Shown piece after piece: positions 1-11,705 of a DNA stretch of 64,000 nt (positions within the stretch are counted from its first letter, which is position 1; every line of letters begins with the position of its first letter). Source of the DNA: Alternaria dauci (lineage: Eukaryota; Ascomycota; Dothideomycetes; Pleosporales; Pleosporaceae); contig NC_091281.1 of the NCBI RefSeq assembly GCF_042100115.1, positions 186,001-250,000 on the forward strand. The letters are read 5' to 3'. The translations under genes and the position numbers were made by a program. Under the pieces are notes generated by a model. It saw only the letters and a list, made by a program, of their open reading frames with translations, ran no database searches and was not told the DNA's origin.

Positions 1-1220
1 TCTCCGAGTGGTTCGATGTTTCCTGTTTGTCTGAGAGATGCTGCGATATCTGTTGATGGATCACAAGCCCCCTTAACACATGGGAGCTTTCCGAGCCATT
101 ATACGGTATATTGAGCGATAAAATGTTGTGGTGGTTGTAGGGCGGGGGATTGGTCATCAGAACTGACACGCATCATCGGGTCACCAGCCACAACCGCCCA
201 CATCGGCCGGCGCCAACCAATGCAACTAAGTCCCAAAATAGCCCTGATTCAATACCCTCAAATGCCGCGCCAACGCCAGATTCGTCCGGATGAGACGACT
301 GTACGAGCACATTTCCACCTGTCTAGCATACGTAGAGTTTGACACGTTCTCGTATCCTTTTTGCTGTCGCGTGGCCTAGAGGTCTTGGGGATGTTGGTGA
401 TACGAGATGTTGAGGGGTAAGTGTGATGGAGGTGTATACCTAGGTATGACGTTTTTGACGAGAGGACTGATCCGGCCAAAGATGTTGTAGTAGTGGGAAC
501 CATGTTGCGATCGATATGTTTACCGCTCAGGCCCCTGAATTTCTTGCCGGCTTGTACAAATAAGCATTGCGTCGGCGTGCGAAGCGTTGCGCCACAAATT
601 GGCAGCTGAAAGCCCCCTTCCGATGCATCAAACTACCCACACGGCGAATGTTGGCTCGATTCCACAGCATGCAGCGTGTTTGGACTCAACGTTTGGCTTT
701 TGACTTATTAAGGGGGCAAATGCAAATCGGTATGTGTAACTGATGTTTTGACAGAACGTGTTAATGGGCCTAGTCAACTTGCGCTACGCTTGTTCCACGA
801 CGACAGTTCTTGGATACGAGGATCTAGACGACGCAAAATTACCGCTAAGCACACCCAGCCTCATGCATACTGCTAAAGCTTCTACTGCCATTGCGAACCA
901 GCTATTCACCTAGGAAATACTGTTCACTCGTTAAACCTTTTCTTGTACCGCACAAATGTCCGAAATGAATCGGAGTCCAACTCCAACGGATCCTAGGACT
1001 CGTTCTTGACTTTCCAATGACCGGTAGGATCCTCCTGCCAGAATTTCCGGTCAACGTCTGCCCATATTGGCCATGGCCTTTGATATCCTGGAGCGAAAAG
1101 CCGTTGCTTTGAGTACACACCCTCCTGTCGCCAAACGCGCATTGTCACCCCGGATGCAGCCATGTCTACGACCCTGTCACAGAAGAACTCTCTTCTAGAT
1201 TCAGACAGCTCACTCAGGCC
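1..1220. other. Intergenic, no gene recognised
   Basis: Only short, overlapping, low-quality reading frames are present; none has a recognisable domain, a convincing splice pattern or a repeat. Confidence 0.5.
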
Positions 1221-2473
1221 CTATTTACTCGGGTTCACACGTCGGTGGTCCCGGATTTCCAGATCTAGCGATAATTCAACAGTTTTGAGGCCACGCATAG
1301 CACGTGCTGCATCCATAATTTGGTCGATCCTCTGATCATTCTCAGGTAAGTTCGAGATGTGCAGGACCTTGAGACTATCAGGTAGGTATTCCCCAGGGTG
1401 GGCAAAATGCGGCAATACTCCTTCGTGAACGGGTGTCAGGAGCTGGACGTCAACTTTTAGCTCCCGAAGTTTCGATAGGCCCTTGAAACTCCCAAAACTC
1501 GACAAGGAGAGAAAACTCATGTATAGGCCAGACCACTCTAGGATTTCCAGGTCAGTCATATTGGCCTCGATTACTTGGCTCATGATTTCTAAACCGTTTC
1601 CACGCAACCAAAAACCGATACCGGTACGTTTCTTGATGACTCTGAGCTCCTTAATGTTAGGGAGTCCTGGGGTAGCGAGAAGATTCCCAAGAATTATTGC
1701 ATCGGGTCTGAGGTTCTTTATCTCCAACACCCGTAAGGCCGTACCCGCTATTGGCTGGGATACGGGAATTTAAGAGGGTGACGTTCGGGCCACAGATAAC
1801 GGCGAGTGGTGCCGATGACCCGCAGAGTATCGAGCCATGGCAACACAATCGCTATCTTCGTGCCAATTTGTTTCATGCAGACGCTCTTCAACTTGCAGAA
1901 TGGGAATGTCTCTACACTAGTGTCTGCACTCAGCCAATTGTATGCCAAGAGACTGTGTGTAATGTATAGCTTGTCCTCGTCAGTATCGAGATAGAGATGT
2001 TCCAGATTCGTGGCAAGACAAAGGATGGCAGCTACCACACCATCAATGGATTCCTGGCCGACCATGATATCACCTAGCCAGTGAACTAAAGATTTACGAT
2101 CCAAGGTTTTGCCAATGTCATTAATCGTGCTTTCCACGATGGCAGTCTTGTTCAGAAGTACCAAATTCCGGCCACTAGAATCACTAGTGGCAGTGGCAGC
2201 GGCGGCGAGTGAGGGTGAGCTAGGCGTGGGCGTCAACGTGAAACTCTGAATGAGTGTTGCCAGGCCCGGACGCTCGATAAGGGATAAGCAGAGGCGACTA
2301 GTTTGACGGTGGCAGTTTGTATGGAAGGTGATGTCGTTGTAGAGAATGGGCTCTACTAGGCTGTGCCAATATTTCGACACTCGGGACATGGCATAGAGAT
2401 CGCCTTTCTTGTCTTGGCCCAGGTACGAGATGATGAACTTATCCAACTCCGTCGGCAGCTTTGCGAGCGACAT
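1221..2473 (-). pseudogene. F-box/LRR-like protein gene broken by a frameshift
   Basis: The first part reads from the ATG at 2473 (MSLAKLPTELDKFIISYLGQ) and has the F-box pattern LPTELDKFII...SRVSKYWHSLVEPILY, then a leucine-rich region. It stops at 1748 just after LKFPYPSQ. The continuation, with good LRR-like character (ALRVLEIKNL...NIKELRVI), lies in the -1 frame and runs to 1221. Alignment by eye with the intact F-box protein at 48252-49652 puts the join in the same LRR stretch, so both halves belong to one gene of about 415-420 residues. I found no intron that joins the frames without removing conserved-looking LRR residues. Either this is a recent pseudogene or the assembly has a one-base error. 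F-box proteins of this type are presumed SCF adaptors; the substrate is unknown. Confidence 0.6.
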
Positions 2474-3192
2474 GTTGGCCTGAGGGTGATTTAAGAGCGT
2501 TGATAGTGCAAGTGAGACGAGTTGAAGAGGAAAGATTATGAGATCTTGAGGAAGAGAAGGAGCGAATGTCTTGCTAAGAACATTTACTCAGATATATCTC
2601 GGCAAACAAGTTTGATACACAGTTCTTAAAGATCACGGGACTCTATAAATAAACACAAATGTAGCATATCACGTGTTGATCAGAAGCCTGGAAGTTTCGA
2701 TCACTCAAAGCCCGTACTTTAGGAAATGGGAAAAAGAACATCGCACGCGACGTAAGTGTCTACAAAAAGTCTCATCACAGGCCGCATCCACCCAGGAGAA
2801 AAAGCTTACACGCACGCATCCTTTTACTTGCAAGTATTCTTTTTCCACACACATTAATCCAAGTCATAGACTCAGTCCTTCAGAAGAAAAGTGAACATCA
2901 CAGTGCGCACCTAGCAATATCATCCATACTGTTCCAAGACACATATGAATCACAGGACATGATTTCATAACTACAAATTCCACCACATCACATCAGAACC
3001 AAACACACGATACACACCCAACTTCATAAATTGAGCCCAACACAAATCCAAGCCCGTTGAGGGACCACCCACACATCAACACAAAGCTCTTCTTCCTTTT
3101 CTTCTTCCTTATCCAAGTCCAGAAATACAGAACCAAAACCCCAACGCTAGCCACCCACTGATGAATAAATAACAACATATACACTTCCCCTC
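2474..3192. other. Intergenic, upstream of F-box gene and downstream of GDE1-like gene
   Basis: No credible coding region. It must hold the promoter of the minus-strand F-box gene (start 2473) and the 3' end of the minus-strand GDE1-like gene (stop 3193). It is A/C-rich, with no clear repeat. Confidence 0.5.
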
Positions 3193-6100
3193 TCATGGAC
3201 CACCATTCTGCTGCTTCTGCTTCTGCTCTTGCTGCTCTTGCTGCTGTTCCTGCTGCTGCTGTACCACCTCACTCGCCTCCTTAATCACCGGCACAGACTC
3301 CGACGGCACAACCAGCGCCTTCCCATTCCCATTTCCCTGCACACCATCCTGCCCCGGCGCCTGCAGTCCCTGACGAACCCTAAGCACGCTATCAACAATA
3401 ACCGCATCAATCCCCTCGTTGCGTTGTAACTAAACACCGCACCGTTAACAACTTGTCCACAAGGAAGACGAGTATTCAGACTTACCAAAACATTCTTCGG
3501 ATCATTATTCAACATCCCATACGACACACACACCAACCCACTCTCCTTCACCACCTTGACCAACCTCGGACACATAACCAACGGCGTCGCCGCACTAACC
3601 ACACCCAGCAAATTCCAGCGACTCGCAAACCGAATCGCTTCTTGTAAGCTCGCAGCGCGCACATCCCCCACAGGCGACGTCCCCGCATCAGTAAGGAACA
3701 GCACCGGAATCGAAGGCTGCTTGAACGACAGCATCAAACAAATATCCGGGTTGAAAGACGAAAATATGATGTTCCGCTTGCCCATCTTGTCGTACACCTT
3801 CTCTAGCACGGTGTCGACAAAGGAGTTCAGCTCGACGGCGTACTGGTCCATTTCTTCCTCTTCAGACTCGTGAAGCATGGGGTACTTCATCTCGACGTTG
3901 AAACCGACGGATTCAGGGAGTTCGTCGAACATGCGCTCTAGAGTTGTAAAGGAAGACTGGATGGAATTGCCACGGCTGTTGCCCTTGAAGCCCTTCTTCT
4001 TGAAATCGCGAGTGTACTTCATTCGCTCGGTCAGCTCGATCTGTCGATCCGTGTGGATGTTGCGTTGCTTAGAGTTGTCGACAGAGTACGATCGCAGTCT
4101 GCGGGTATTGGGGCGGTCATCCGTGCCATTCGTACCGTTCAGAACTGGAACCGTTTCTGGCGAGCCAGCACGGGACGATCGTGGCTTCTGACCTTCGCCA
4201 ATGTGAAGGAATTGATCCAACGTGAGTGTATGTACAGGTGCGTCGATACCAGTCTCACTGACCAGGAAGTCGTGATAGATGACCGGCACGTGGTCCTTTG
4301 TCAGCTGAACATCAAACTCCACGTACTCTGCCCCCAGATTTGCAGCGGAGATGAACGACTGGATTGTGTTCTCTCCAAGTTGCAGTGACGTACGTGAAGC
4401 TGTATTCTTTCCCAGACCGCGGTGGCCGATGACCATGGTTGTAGCTGCCATCTTCTTCCAGTAGGTGTGCTGCTCCGTGACAGACATAGCTGGGTGGTGA
4501 AAAGGCGTGATGATCAAAAAGTTGAAATTGACGGTGCCAATCACGTCCAACGTCGAGGCCGCTACGATTGGTACTTTCATGTCTCCCTGGAGTGATATAC
4601 GCTTGGATCCAATACTGGTCTTGATAGTTGACAGCAGTGCCACTGCTCGTCCGACAACACGCTCTTGGTTGCCCGCGTACGTCGGGATGATGTCGAACAA
4701 CAACTTGACCTTGGTAGCATCGCTAGTCATAAAAGTTATAGGCTCAGTCGCGATATTCTCCTGGATGGGCAAGTCGATCACCGTGGGTTCCCCAGTAGCA
4801 CCAGAAGCATTCACAACAATGGACAAAGCAGTGTCAAGTTGAGTCGCATGCGCATCGGCAAGGGGAATGTCATCCAGCTTTACTGCAGGCGTATCCTTCC
4901 TAATGTCCATGGACCCGAGGCTGACTAGAACCATGGTCTCTTTGGTCAAATAACGATGGCCAAAGGTCTTGACCGGCTCGGGCGCCTTCTGGATGGCGGT
5001 GTTGTTGTCTCGGTTCAGGTTCTTGGATCTTCGCTCATCGAGTGATGATTGAGTAGGCGAGCCAGCTCGGGCAATACGGGTATCCGTAGGCGCAACGAGA
5101 TGCGTCTCTACCGCGGGGGCAAGTTCTGCTAGTCTTGCTGCTATGTCCATGTGACCACGGAGGGCGGCATGCTCCTTTGCTGTCCAACCAGAGTTATCGC
5201 ACCTCTGCAGATCAGCTCCGGCCGCGGCCAACATCTCGACCATGGAGAGATGGTCGTCAACGCAAGCAATGAATAATGGCGTCCAAGCAAACGTCTTCTC
5301 GGCCACATCGACATCCGCTTTATTCCTGCTAGAGCCTTCCAGTAGGACCTTTGCGCATTTGTCATACCCATAGCGTGCTGCCATGTGCAACGCAGTCTCA
5401 CCACCTTCATCCTGGTAGTTGATGTCCACACCAGCCTCGACTAAGAGTTTGACGATGTCTACAAAGTTTGACCGAGTCGCTAGAGTCAAGGCTGCACCTG
5501 ATCGCGCAATAGATTTCCGAGATGTAAGTCGCTCTTCTGTAGCACCACGCCAGTTTTCTGCTTCCAGGAGAGCTTTGGTGGTAAGGGGATGTCCGCCCAT
5601 GACGCTAAGATGCAGAGGAGCATTACCCTCAGTATCCTGCCAATAGTCGGAGTCGATACCTTGCGCGACATCAAATTGGCCCCAGTCTTGCATGTGCTTC
5701 ATGACGACCTGGCAAATGACTACAAATCCATATTGCGCAGCATAGTGGAGCGGGAACCTGCCGTACGAGTCGCGAGACTGGAGCGCGCTGCGCTGCTCAG
5801 CGCGAAGTTGGTCGAGCAGATAAATGAGTAGTTGCACTGATTCGTCGTTTTCACTCAACAGTTGCGTTGACTCTTCTTCGGTGGTGGTGCAGGGGCGAGG
5901 CTGGCGATTGGGATCCGTGGCAGGCACTATGAAGTTACGTGCTTCGTTCGAGCTCTGGAGGAGAGTTCCGTCGGCACCGAATGTATCGCCAGTCTTCGAG
6001 CGACCAATATTGATGACAAGTCGATGGATACAGTTGCGCTTGTTGATGTCGTCTTCTTCCTCTAGTGATATGATATCTTGCAGCAGCCTCTCAATACAGG

Positions 6101-7037
6101 ACTTTGCCCGACACGAGATGGCGCGCTGCAAGAAGTTCAAGAGCACCTGCTGAACCGAGGAGCTAGACACGCCGTTGCTTCTGGCGACTTCTGCGAGTTG
6201 CTCATTGAGATCGCTAACCTTGTCAGCGCGGATAGCCGTGTCCACAGCGTCAAGGAGGCCCGAAGGAAGGTGTAGCGAGCGACCTGGCACTCTGCCCAAG
6301 GAAGCAGCAGAATGCGTAGAGCCTGTATCGTCGAATGTCTTAATGTCGCTCAGACCCGATAGCCATTCGTTGACCGCTTTCATATCCTGGTTCAGAGGCA
6401 AGTTGTGCGCAAAGGGCTTCGGGTTAACCTTCGATGCTAGGTAGCGTTCCTGGAGGCAGACGGTCTCGATTTTCTTGTCAAGCTTCTTTGTGATTTTGAT
6501 GAATCCCCGACGATTCACCTCTCCATACCATTGGAGCTTTCGCATTGACCCGCGCAGTTCCAGCAGCGCGCCCATGAGATCTTGCGCTTCATCCTTATCG
6601 ATACCCTCGGGTAACTGTGCGACTCGTCCATAGCGCCCATGCAGAAGTCGTAATCGTCGCGCGTTTTCGGCATATTTGCGGTTATAGAAGTTATCGACGT
6701 CTTCGAGGTTACGATCGAGCGAGAAGAAGAACTCTGGATGTGTACGTCAGCCACGTATCCGGCGAATTTGGACACCATGGGCGTAGTTGATATGCACTCG
6801 CTCGTGGCCATGCCAACATACCAGAGAGCTTTGTGAACGCGACGATGGCATGCGACCACAGCATCTGATATAAAATCTGGTAGGAGATGTAGTTAACATA
6901 CCAGCAAGATCTAGCGGGGAGCCGTCCTTTGAAGCTTCCGCGGCGTTCTTGATGAGCTTCTTGAGGCCCTTGTAGTTGATGTAGTTGGCCGCCCACTCCG
7001 GGACCTGGTTACGGGGTAGATTATGTCCAAACTTCAT
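3193..7037 (-). CDS. GDE1: Glycerophosphodiester phosphodiesterase with SPX and ankyrin domains (Gde1-like)
   Basis: The model gives 1206 aa in three exons: 6902-7037, 3486-6733 and 3193-3429 (introns 168 and 56 bp). The N-terminus MKFGHNLPRNQVPEWAANYI opens an SPX domain (about residues 1-160), followed by ankyrin repeats (about 365-580; for example GRFPLHYAAQYG and GETALHMAARYG) and a GDPD catalytic domain from about 810 to 1130. GHRGLGKN and EFDVQLTKDHVPVIYHD are the expected catalytic and metal-binding motifs. The tail is Gln/Glu-rich. This SPX-ANK-GDPD order is that of yeast Gde1, which releases choline and glycerol-3-phosphate from glycerophosphocholine; SPX domains sense inositol pyrophosphates/phosphate. 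The last exon is needed to complete the GDPD fold (QRNEGIDAVIVDSVLRVRQG). The start is fixed by the SPX N-terminus. Confidence 0.93.
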
Positions 7038-8180
7038 CTTGTCGGTATAATGGTAGTATGTGGAAATCTGTAGCCGGGTCGAGCTCGACGTTGAGCTTGG
7101 AGCGCAGCTCTAAAGCGTATGTCGGTCTAGCTTTGCGCAGGCGGGGGGCGGAAAAAGCAAGGATATGTAGTAGTAGGTATTGAATGATCGGCAGGGCAAG
7201 AGGCAGAGGGTAAATTCCATGCAAAGCTGCGCAATCAACGCGTTAATGTTGAATCTCTAGGGTGTGCTCGAGGCGTCCATTCTCATTGGATGAGACAGAG
7301 CTCGACAAAATCGCGCCTGCAACATGGTTAAACGGACTGTCAAAAGTAGGGAAAGCCGCAGCTGAAGGCTGGGGGAAGTACACTGGAGCGGCGGATCGCT
7401 GGTCAGTGTTATCGGCGTGGTGCTAGAGGCGTGAGTGAAAGACGTTGAGACAAAAGGGTTGTGGTTGGTGCGTCAAAGAGGATGTCCAATGACGTAGGGC
7501 GGCAGAGCGCGCTTTGTACTATCACCACCGCGAGCGTGAGCAGCGGCCTCGTCTGCTTTATACTGCAAAGCTGCTGCAAAACTTGAGGTGTTTCGCGTCG
7601 ATGGTGGATCCCTGACCCAGTTATCGCACTCGACTGCAGGCCGCTTGAGCGCCTCTTGCGTCGGCGGATCGCGGCGGTGTATGTTTGTCAGCTTGACTCG
7701 CAAAGGGACATGCGTTCAGAAAAGCCTGGTCTTGGCGCGGCAATCCGGTGTCATAGAGCAACTTGGGCGAGGCCGAGGCGCATCACAACTAAACATGGTG
7801 CTGACGACCATCGTGAGATTCAGGCTCGAGCACACACCAACACGGGCAACCGGGCACGCGACTGCCTTCCACGGCGGGACGCATGTCATTCGTGGTGCCT
7901 ACGGGGACACGGTCGCTTAGCCCGTCACACCGCATCAAAGAGTGATTAACGTGGATGGTGGGCTTGCATTGATACTGGCTACGTGTTCCCGCGCGATTCC
8001 TACTGATAGCACCTACACAGCGCCTTTTATGCGTCGTGCTGCAGCTCGCTCCGCTCTGGGGAACCTGGCTTCTCCATATCCCGCCTGGGCGATTGGACCC
8101 TTGCCGCTAGTCCATCCACGATAAGGACCGAGCAGCAGGCCTAGACCTGCTTGGAGCCAGACTCTGGAGCATCAGGTGCG
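7038..8180. other. Intergenic, GDE1-like promoter side
   Basis: No recognisable gene in 1.1 kb. It lies upstream of the GDE1-like start and downstream of the XAP5 stop. Several 60-110-codon frames overlap each other on both strands and have no domain character. Confidence 0.5.
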
Positions 8181-9390
8181 TTAGGAGAAAAAGAAGGCAT
8201 TGCCCTCGTTGTCCTTGCGCTGCACCTTTGACAAGTCCTTGTCTGGCGCGTACTCTGTCCACGTGCTCGCGGGGAAGATGTGCTTGTTGCGCTCGTACCA
8301 ACGCCTGTCCACTACTTTCGTGATGGCTGGGTCTTCGCCGAAGCCCTCGAGTTCTTCGTCTGGTATACTCGACTCCTTGTTCTTCTTCTTAGAGGGCTGA
8401 GCAAGTGGATCGTATGTAGCAGGATCTACTTCGGCGTCGGCGTCGGCCGTGCTTGGAGTGGCTTTTGTGGGCTGTGCCGAGTAGTCGAAGATGGGGCCAT
8501 CGAAGCCAGTGACTCTGTTGAACAAGAAGTGGTAGATCTCGTAGTGCTGGCGCCGTTGTCAGTATACCGAGAAGGCGCTTCTGAATAGTATGCTTACATG
8601 CGGCAAGATGACTTCACCTCGTACAAGCATCAAGTCGTCTACGCTGACCCTAGCCCAATCCCTTCGGCTCTTGTCTCCTCCCACGCCCAGCTCTGCGCCC
8701 AATTTGCGAGCTTTGTCTAGAAACAGCCATATCTGCTCGCCCTTCTTTATCCTGCATCTTCCGCCGGGCACATTGGTGCCGTCGTAGAAGACAAACGGTA
8801 TCACCACCTCGGTCGCCTTGACGGAGTCGCGCATGGCGATAAAGTCTTGCCGTGCCAGTTCGGCTTGCTGGGCTTCGCGTTGCAGAGCCGTCTTGGTCAT
8901 GACACGGGGCTTGAGACCAATGCTCGAACTTGCGCCGAGCTTCTTCTTGAACACCTTCCCTTCTGCTTCTGGGGCTGATGGCTCGGCGGGGGTGCTTTCG
9001 CGAGGGGTGGGCGTCTTGGAGGCATTGGATTCCGTGTCTTCTTCTTCGTCTATGCCGAATGAGAGCTTGCCTTTGGCGGCTACCTTGCGCTTCTTCTTGA
9101 AGACGGGCTTTGGCGTCGATGCTCTATACTTTGCAAATTAGCCATCATTCACTGTGCGTGGTCGAATCGTCATACCCGTCGGCGGGAGTGTTTTCGCCTG
9201 AGCTGATTGCAGTGTCGCCTCGTTCCTTTCTGTCGAGTGCCTCCGCGCGTCGCTTGCGGTAGTCGTTGAGGTTGACGAGGCCCACAGTTTGCGCCTTGAG
9301 CAGATCTTCGGCGGTCGCAGCCTGGGATGTGAAGCGCGCATTGCCAGCCGCATCGGGGCGGTCGCCGGAACTCGAGGCAAACCTGTCCAT
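8181..9390 (-). CDS. XAP5/FAM50-family nuclear protein
   Basis: Three exons (9176-9390, 8598-9123, 8181-8546; introns 52 and 51 bp) encode 368 aa. The basic N-terminal half contains [20 protein letters not shown], matching the KLSF acidic stretch of FAM50/XAP5. The C-terminal XAP5 domain starts near [15 protein letters not shown], continues through [13 protein letters not shown] and [15 protein letters not shown], and ends with [15 protein letters not shown] followed by a short tail. The family is nuclear and linked to spliceosome function and transcription in other eukaryotes. The first intron uses the TATAG acceptor, because the nearby CAAAG would break the frame. It is divergent from the UBA protein gene, with starts about 200 bp apart, so a shared bidirectional promoter is likely. 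Confidence 0.9.
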
Positions 9391-9587
9391 GTTGATAGAA
9401 CGATGTGGGTTGGCAGCTGCGACTTGTGCCAGCCACAAACGTAATTGGTAAACGCGCTACCAGTGGATCGTCACGTGATTGCGTGAAGCCGACGCGATCC
9501 ACCGGAAGGCGCATTCACACCCCACTCCGGCATCAATCTCGCCCAGCACCCTCATCCCTTGCCGAAATACACCCGACATGAACAGCG
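9391..9587. promoter_or_regulatory. Short divergent promoter region (XAP5 / UBA protein)
   Basis: The two start codons face away from each other across 197 bp, so both promoters must fall here. No clear TATA box was seen. This is inferred from gene arrangement only. Confidence 0.45.
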
Positions 9588-11705
9588 ATGGCGCGCATTG
9601 TACAGGACTCAGATGAAGAGCTCGACGACGATCTCGAGCGCGACCTAGTGCCGCCCAAACAACTAGACGCGTCCGCGCAGCCACCCAGTAACGAGACCCA
9701 CGGCACGGGATCCACTGGTAGGCCCGGCATCATGGAACTGCATTGCGAGCTAACAACGCTGACATGTGAGTCAGAATCGCTGAAGAGGGCCATTGAAAAG
9801 GCCCACCGCGAGCATCTCCAATCGCAGCCCAGTCAGGATGAGCCTCAGTCGTCAGTGTCGTTGCCTGAGCATCCGAACAAGAAGAGAAAGGCCACGGCTG
9901 ATCCAAGCCCGCTCAGGCCGTCGAGCGATGCGTCGTCCAAAAAGAGAGGACCAATCACCTATGGCAAGCCTCCCAGGTCCATCTTTGGTAGCTCTCCAGC
10001 AATAAACGCCCCACTGGATGACCCTTCGGGCACGAACATTGCACCTCATTATGACACTGGTTGGTTGCCGGACGCCACTATGCGCGAATTCTACATCAAC
10101 CACGAACCAGCCATGTTTGCTGAGCCTTCGAGCACCATCCCCAATGCTACTATGACCCAGCAACATGTTTTGGAAGCTGTCAACGCTCCGATGATGGGCC
10201 TAGAATCCGAGACTGGAGGTCATCATTGGGCCCCTCCACCCGAACCATCAATTCCTTGGTCAGAACTCATGAAGTTTACACCTACAGGGGCTTCTGACCA
10301 GATCGATTCATCAAATCGTGATCTGCTTCCACCTGATCTTCCGTCAGCCACACCAGTCCGGACAACACAGGAAGGCTATGAATACTCTGCGTCCCAACGT
10401 AGCCGGCGCGGGTCGTCTGTCCGTCTGAAGAACAGTCCTCTAAGGAATGAGCTTCCGCATACCGAGGCCAACCCGGCTGCGACTCTTGGTCTACCTTCCA
10501 CTGCATCACCAGGGACCCAAAGCAGCAGTCATGGAGAAGCGAAAAAGACGCCCCGTCGTTCAAAATCACAACTGGTATCTATAGATCGCTCTGATGACGA
10601 CCTTTCCGCTATCGGGCTACCCAAGGAGCAATACAAACCACGGCCCAGTCGCTCACGATCGCTAAAGGTTGAAGAGGAGCAACCTATTGACTACTCCGTC
10701 CGACCCGAGAAAGCCAAAAAGGTTAGCCGTCGGCGGCAGACAACAGCTGCTGTCGATGCCAGCAATGTCAAGACACCTGAGAAGGTACGGCAGATTTGCG
10801 ACATGGGCTTTACACCTACGACGACGTCGGGGGCTCTAAAGCGAAACAACGGTGACGTCATACAGACCATCGAGTGGCTAGTCACTAACAATGTTGGCCA
10901 CGACGAGCTTGCACCACCAAGTCCACCTAAAAGTAAGGCGGCTACAAACAAGAGTGAAGAGAAACCAGCGATGGACTCCGAGGCTATCCAAGACATTATG
11001 CGCGATCTGAATGAGTATCGCAGAGATGACACCCAGGCTGCTGCGCAGGACACCGTTCATGTTGTGGTGGCCAACGATACTACTGTACAACCGGAAATTG
11101 CGGATGCTGTCGCAAGGCTTCCGGTGACCGAAATGCGCTCCCCGACGAAAGTCCAAGTGGTGATACCTAAGAGGTCTCCAGTTGCCACTTCCAAGCAGCC
11201 CCCAAGCCCAGCCACAACGTCGAACAAGAAGGCGAAGCGTAGGAAGACAACATTGGATCAGCCCGAGAGTGACTCGATTGCAGTAGATGCCGCTGTACCC
11301 GAGGCCGCACCTGTCAAGAAGGCGCGTGGCCGTCCTAAGAAGACTGCACCTGCTGTTCTGCCCAAAGAGCCCGATCCTGAACCACCAGAGCAGACCACGG
11401 AGGTAGAGCAACATGAATTTGTGCAAACCACCGAGCCTGAAGCACTCCCGGAAATAGCACAGCAAAGCGCAGGAGCCGCATCGAAGGAGAAGAAACAGTC
11501 TACTTCGGCAGATATTGCGGATACAACGACTGCCAATGATCCCATGCCGCCTTCAAAACCCTCCCCGGCTGCAGCATCAGCAACCCCAGAACCCAAAACA
11601 AAACCTGCGACCGCATCGCCAGCCACCACAGGCAAGGTGCCGTACCGCGTAGGACTGAGCAAACGCGCGAGAATTGCTCCTTTGTTGCGCATCGTAAAGA
11701 AGTGA
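9588..11705 (+). CDS. UBA-domain protein with AT-hook-like motif
   Basis: A single open frame of 705 aa. It begins MARIVQDSDEELDDDLERDL, an acidic N-terminus, and is largely low-complexity (Ser/Pro/Thr/Lys). A UBA/TS-N domain is visible at about 395-437 (VRQICDMGFTPTTTSGALKR...GDVIQTIEWLVTNN), with the typical MGF loop. An AT-hook-like KKARGRPKK lies near 575, preceded by basic patches (NKKAKRRK). The C-terminus VPYRVGLSKRARIAPLLRIV is a compact conserved-looking motif at the extreme end. The combination suggests a nuclear, DNA- or chromatin-associated ubiquitin-binding protein. No specific function is known to me, so the role is inference. Confidence 0.8.
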   Translation: MARIVQDSDEELDDDLERDLVPPKQLDASAQPPSNETHGTGSTGRPGIMELHCELTTLTCESESLKRAIEKAHREHLQSQPSQDEPQSSVSLPEHPNKKRKATADPSPLRPSSDASSKKRGPITYGKPPRSIFGSSPAINAPLDDPSGTNIAPHYDTGWLPDATMREFYINHEPAMFAEPSSTIPNATMTQQHVLEAVNAPMMGLESETGGHHWAPPPEPSIPWSELMKFTPTGASDQIDSSNRDLLPPDLPSATPVRTTQEGYEYSASQRSRRGSSVRLKNSPLRNELPHTEANPAATLGLPSTASPGTQSSSHGEAKKTPRRSKSQLVSIDRSDDDLSAIGLPKEQYKPRPSRSRSLKVEEEQPIDYSVRPEKAKKVSRRRQTTAAVDASNVKTPEKVRQICDMGFTPTTTSGALKRNNGDVIQTIEWLVTNNVGHDELAPPSPPKSKAATNKSEEKPAMDSEAIQDIMRDLNEYRRDDTQAAAQDTVHVVVANDTTVQPEIADAVARLPVTEMRSPTKVQVVIPKRSPVATSKQPPSPATTSNKKAKRRKTTLDQPESDSIAVDAAVPEAAPVKKARGRPKKTAPAVLPKEPDPEPPEQTTEVEQHEFVQTTEPEALPEIAQQSAGAASKEKKQSTSADIADTTTANDPMPPSKPSPAAASATPEPKTKPATASPATTGKVPYRVGLSKRARIAPLLRIVKK

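Noticed and set aside
6781..6860. Extra small exon inside the first intron of the GDE1-like gene
   Set aside because: Splice-like GTATGT and CAG are present, but inclusion would create a stop at the next junction. Skipping it gives the correct SPX sequence DLAEFFFSLDRN.
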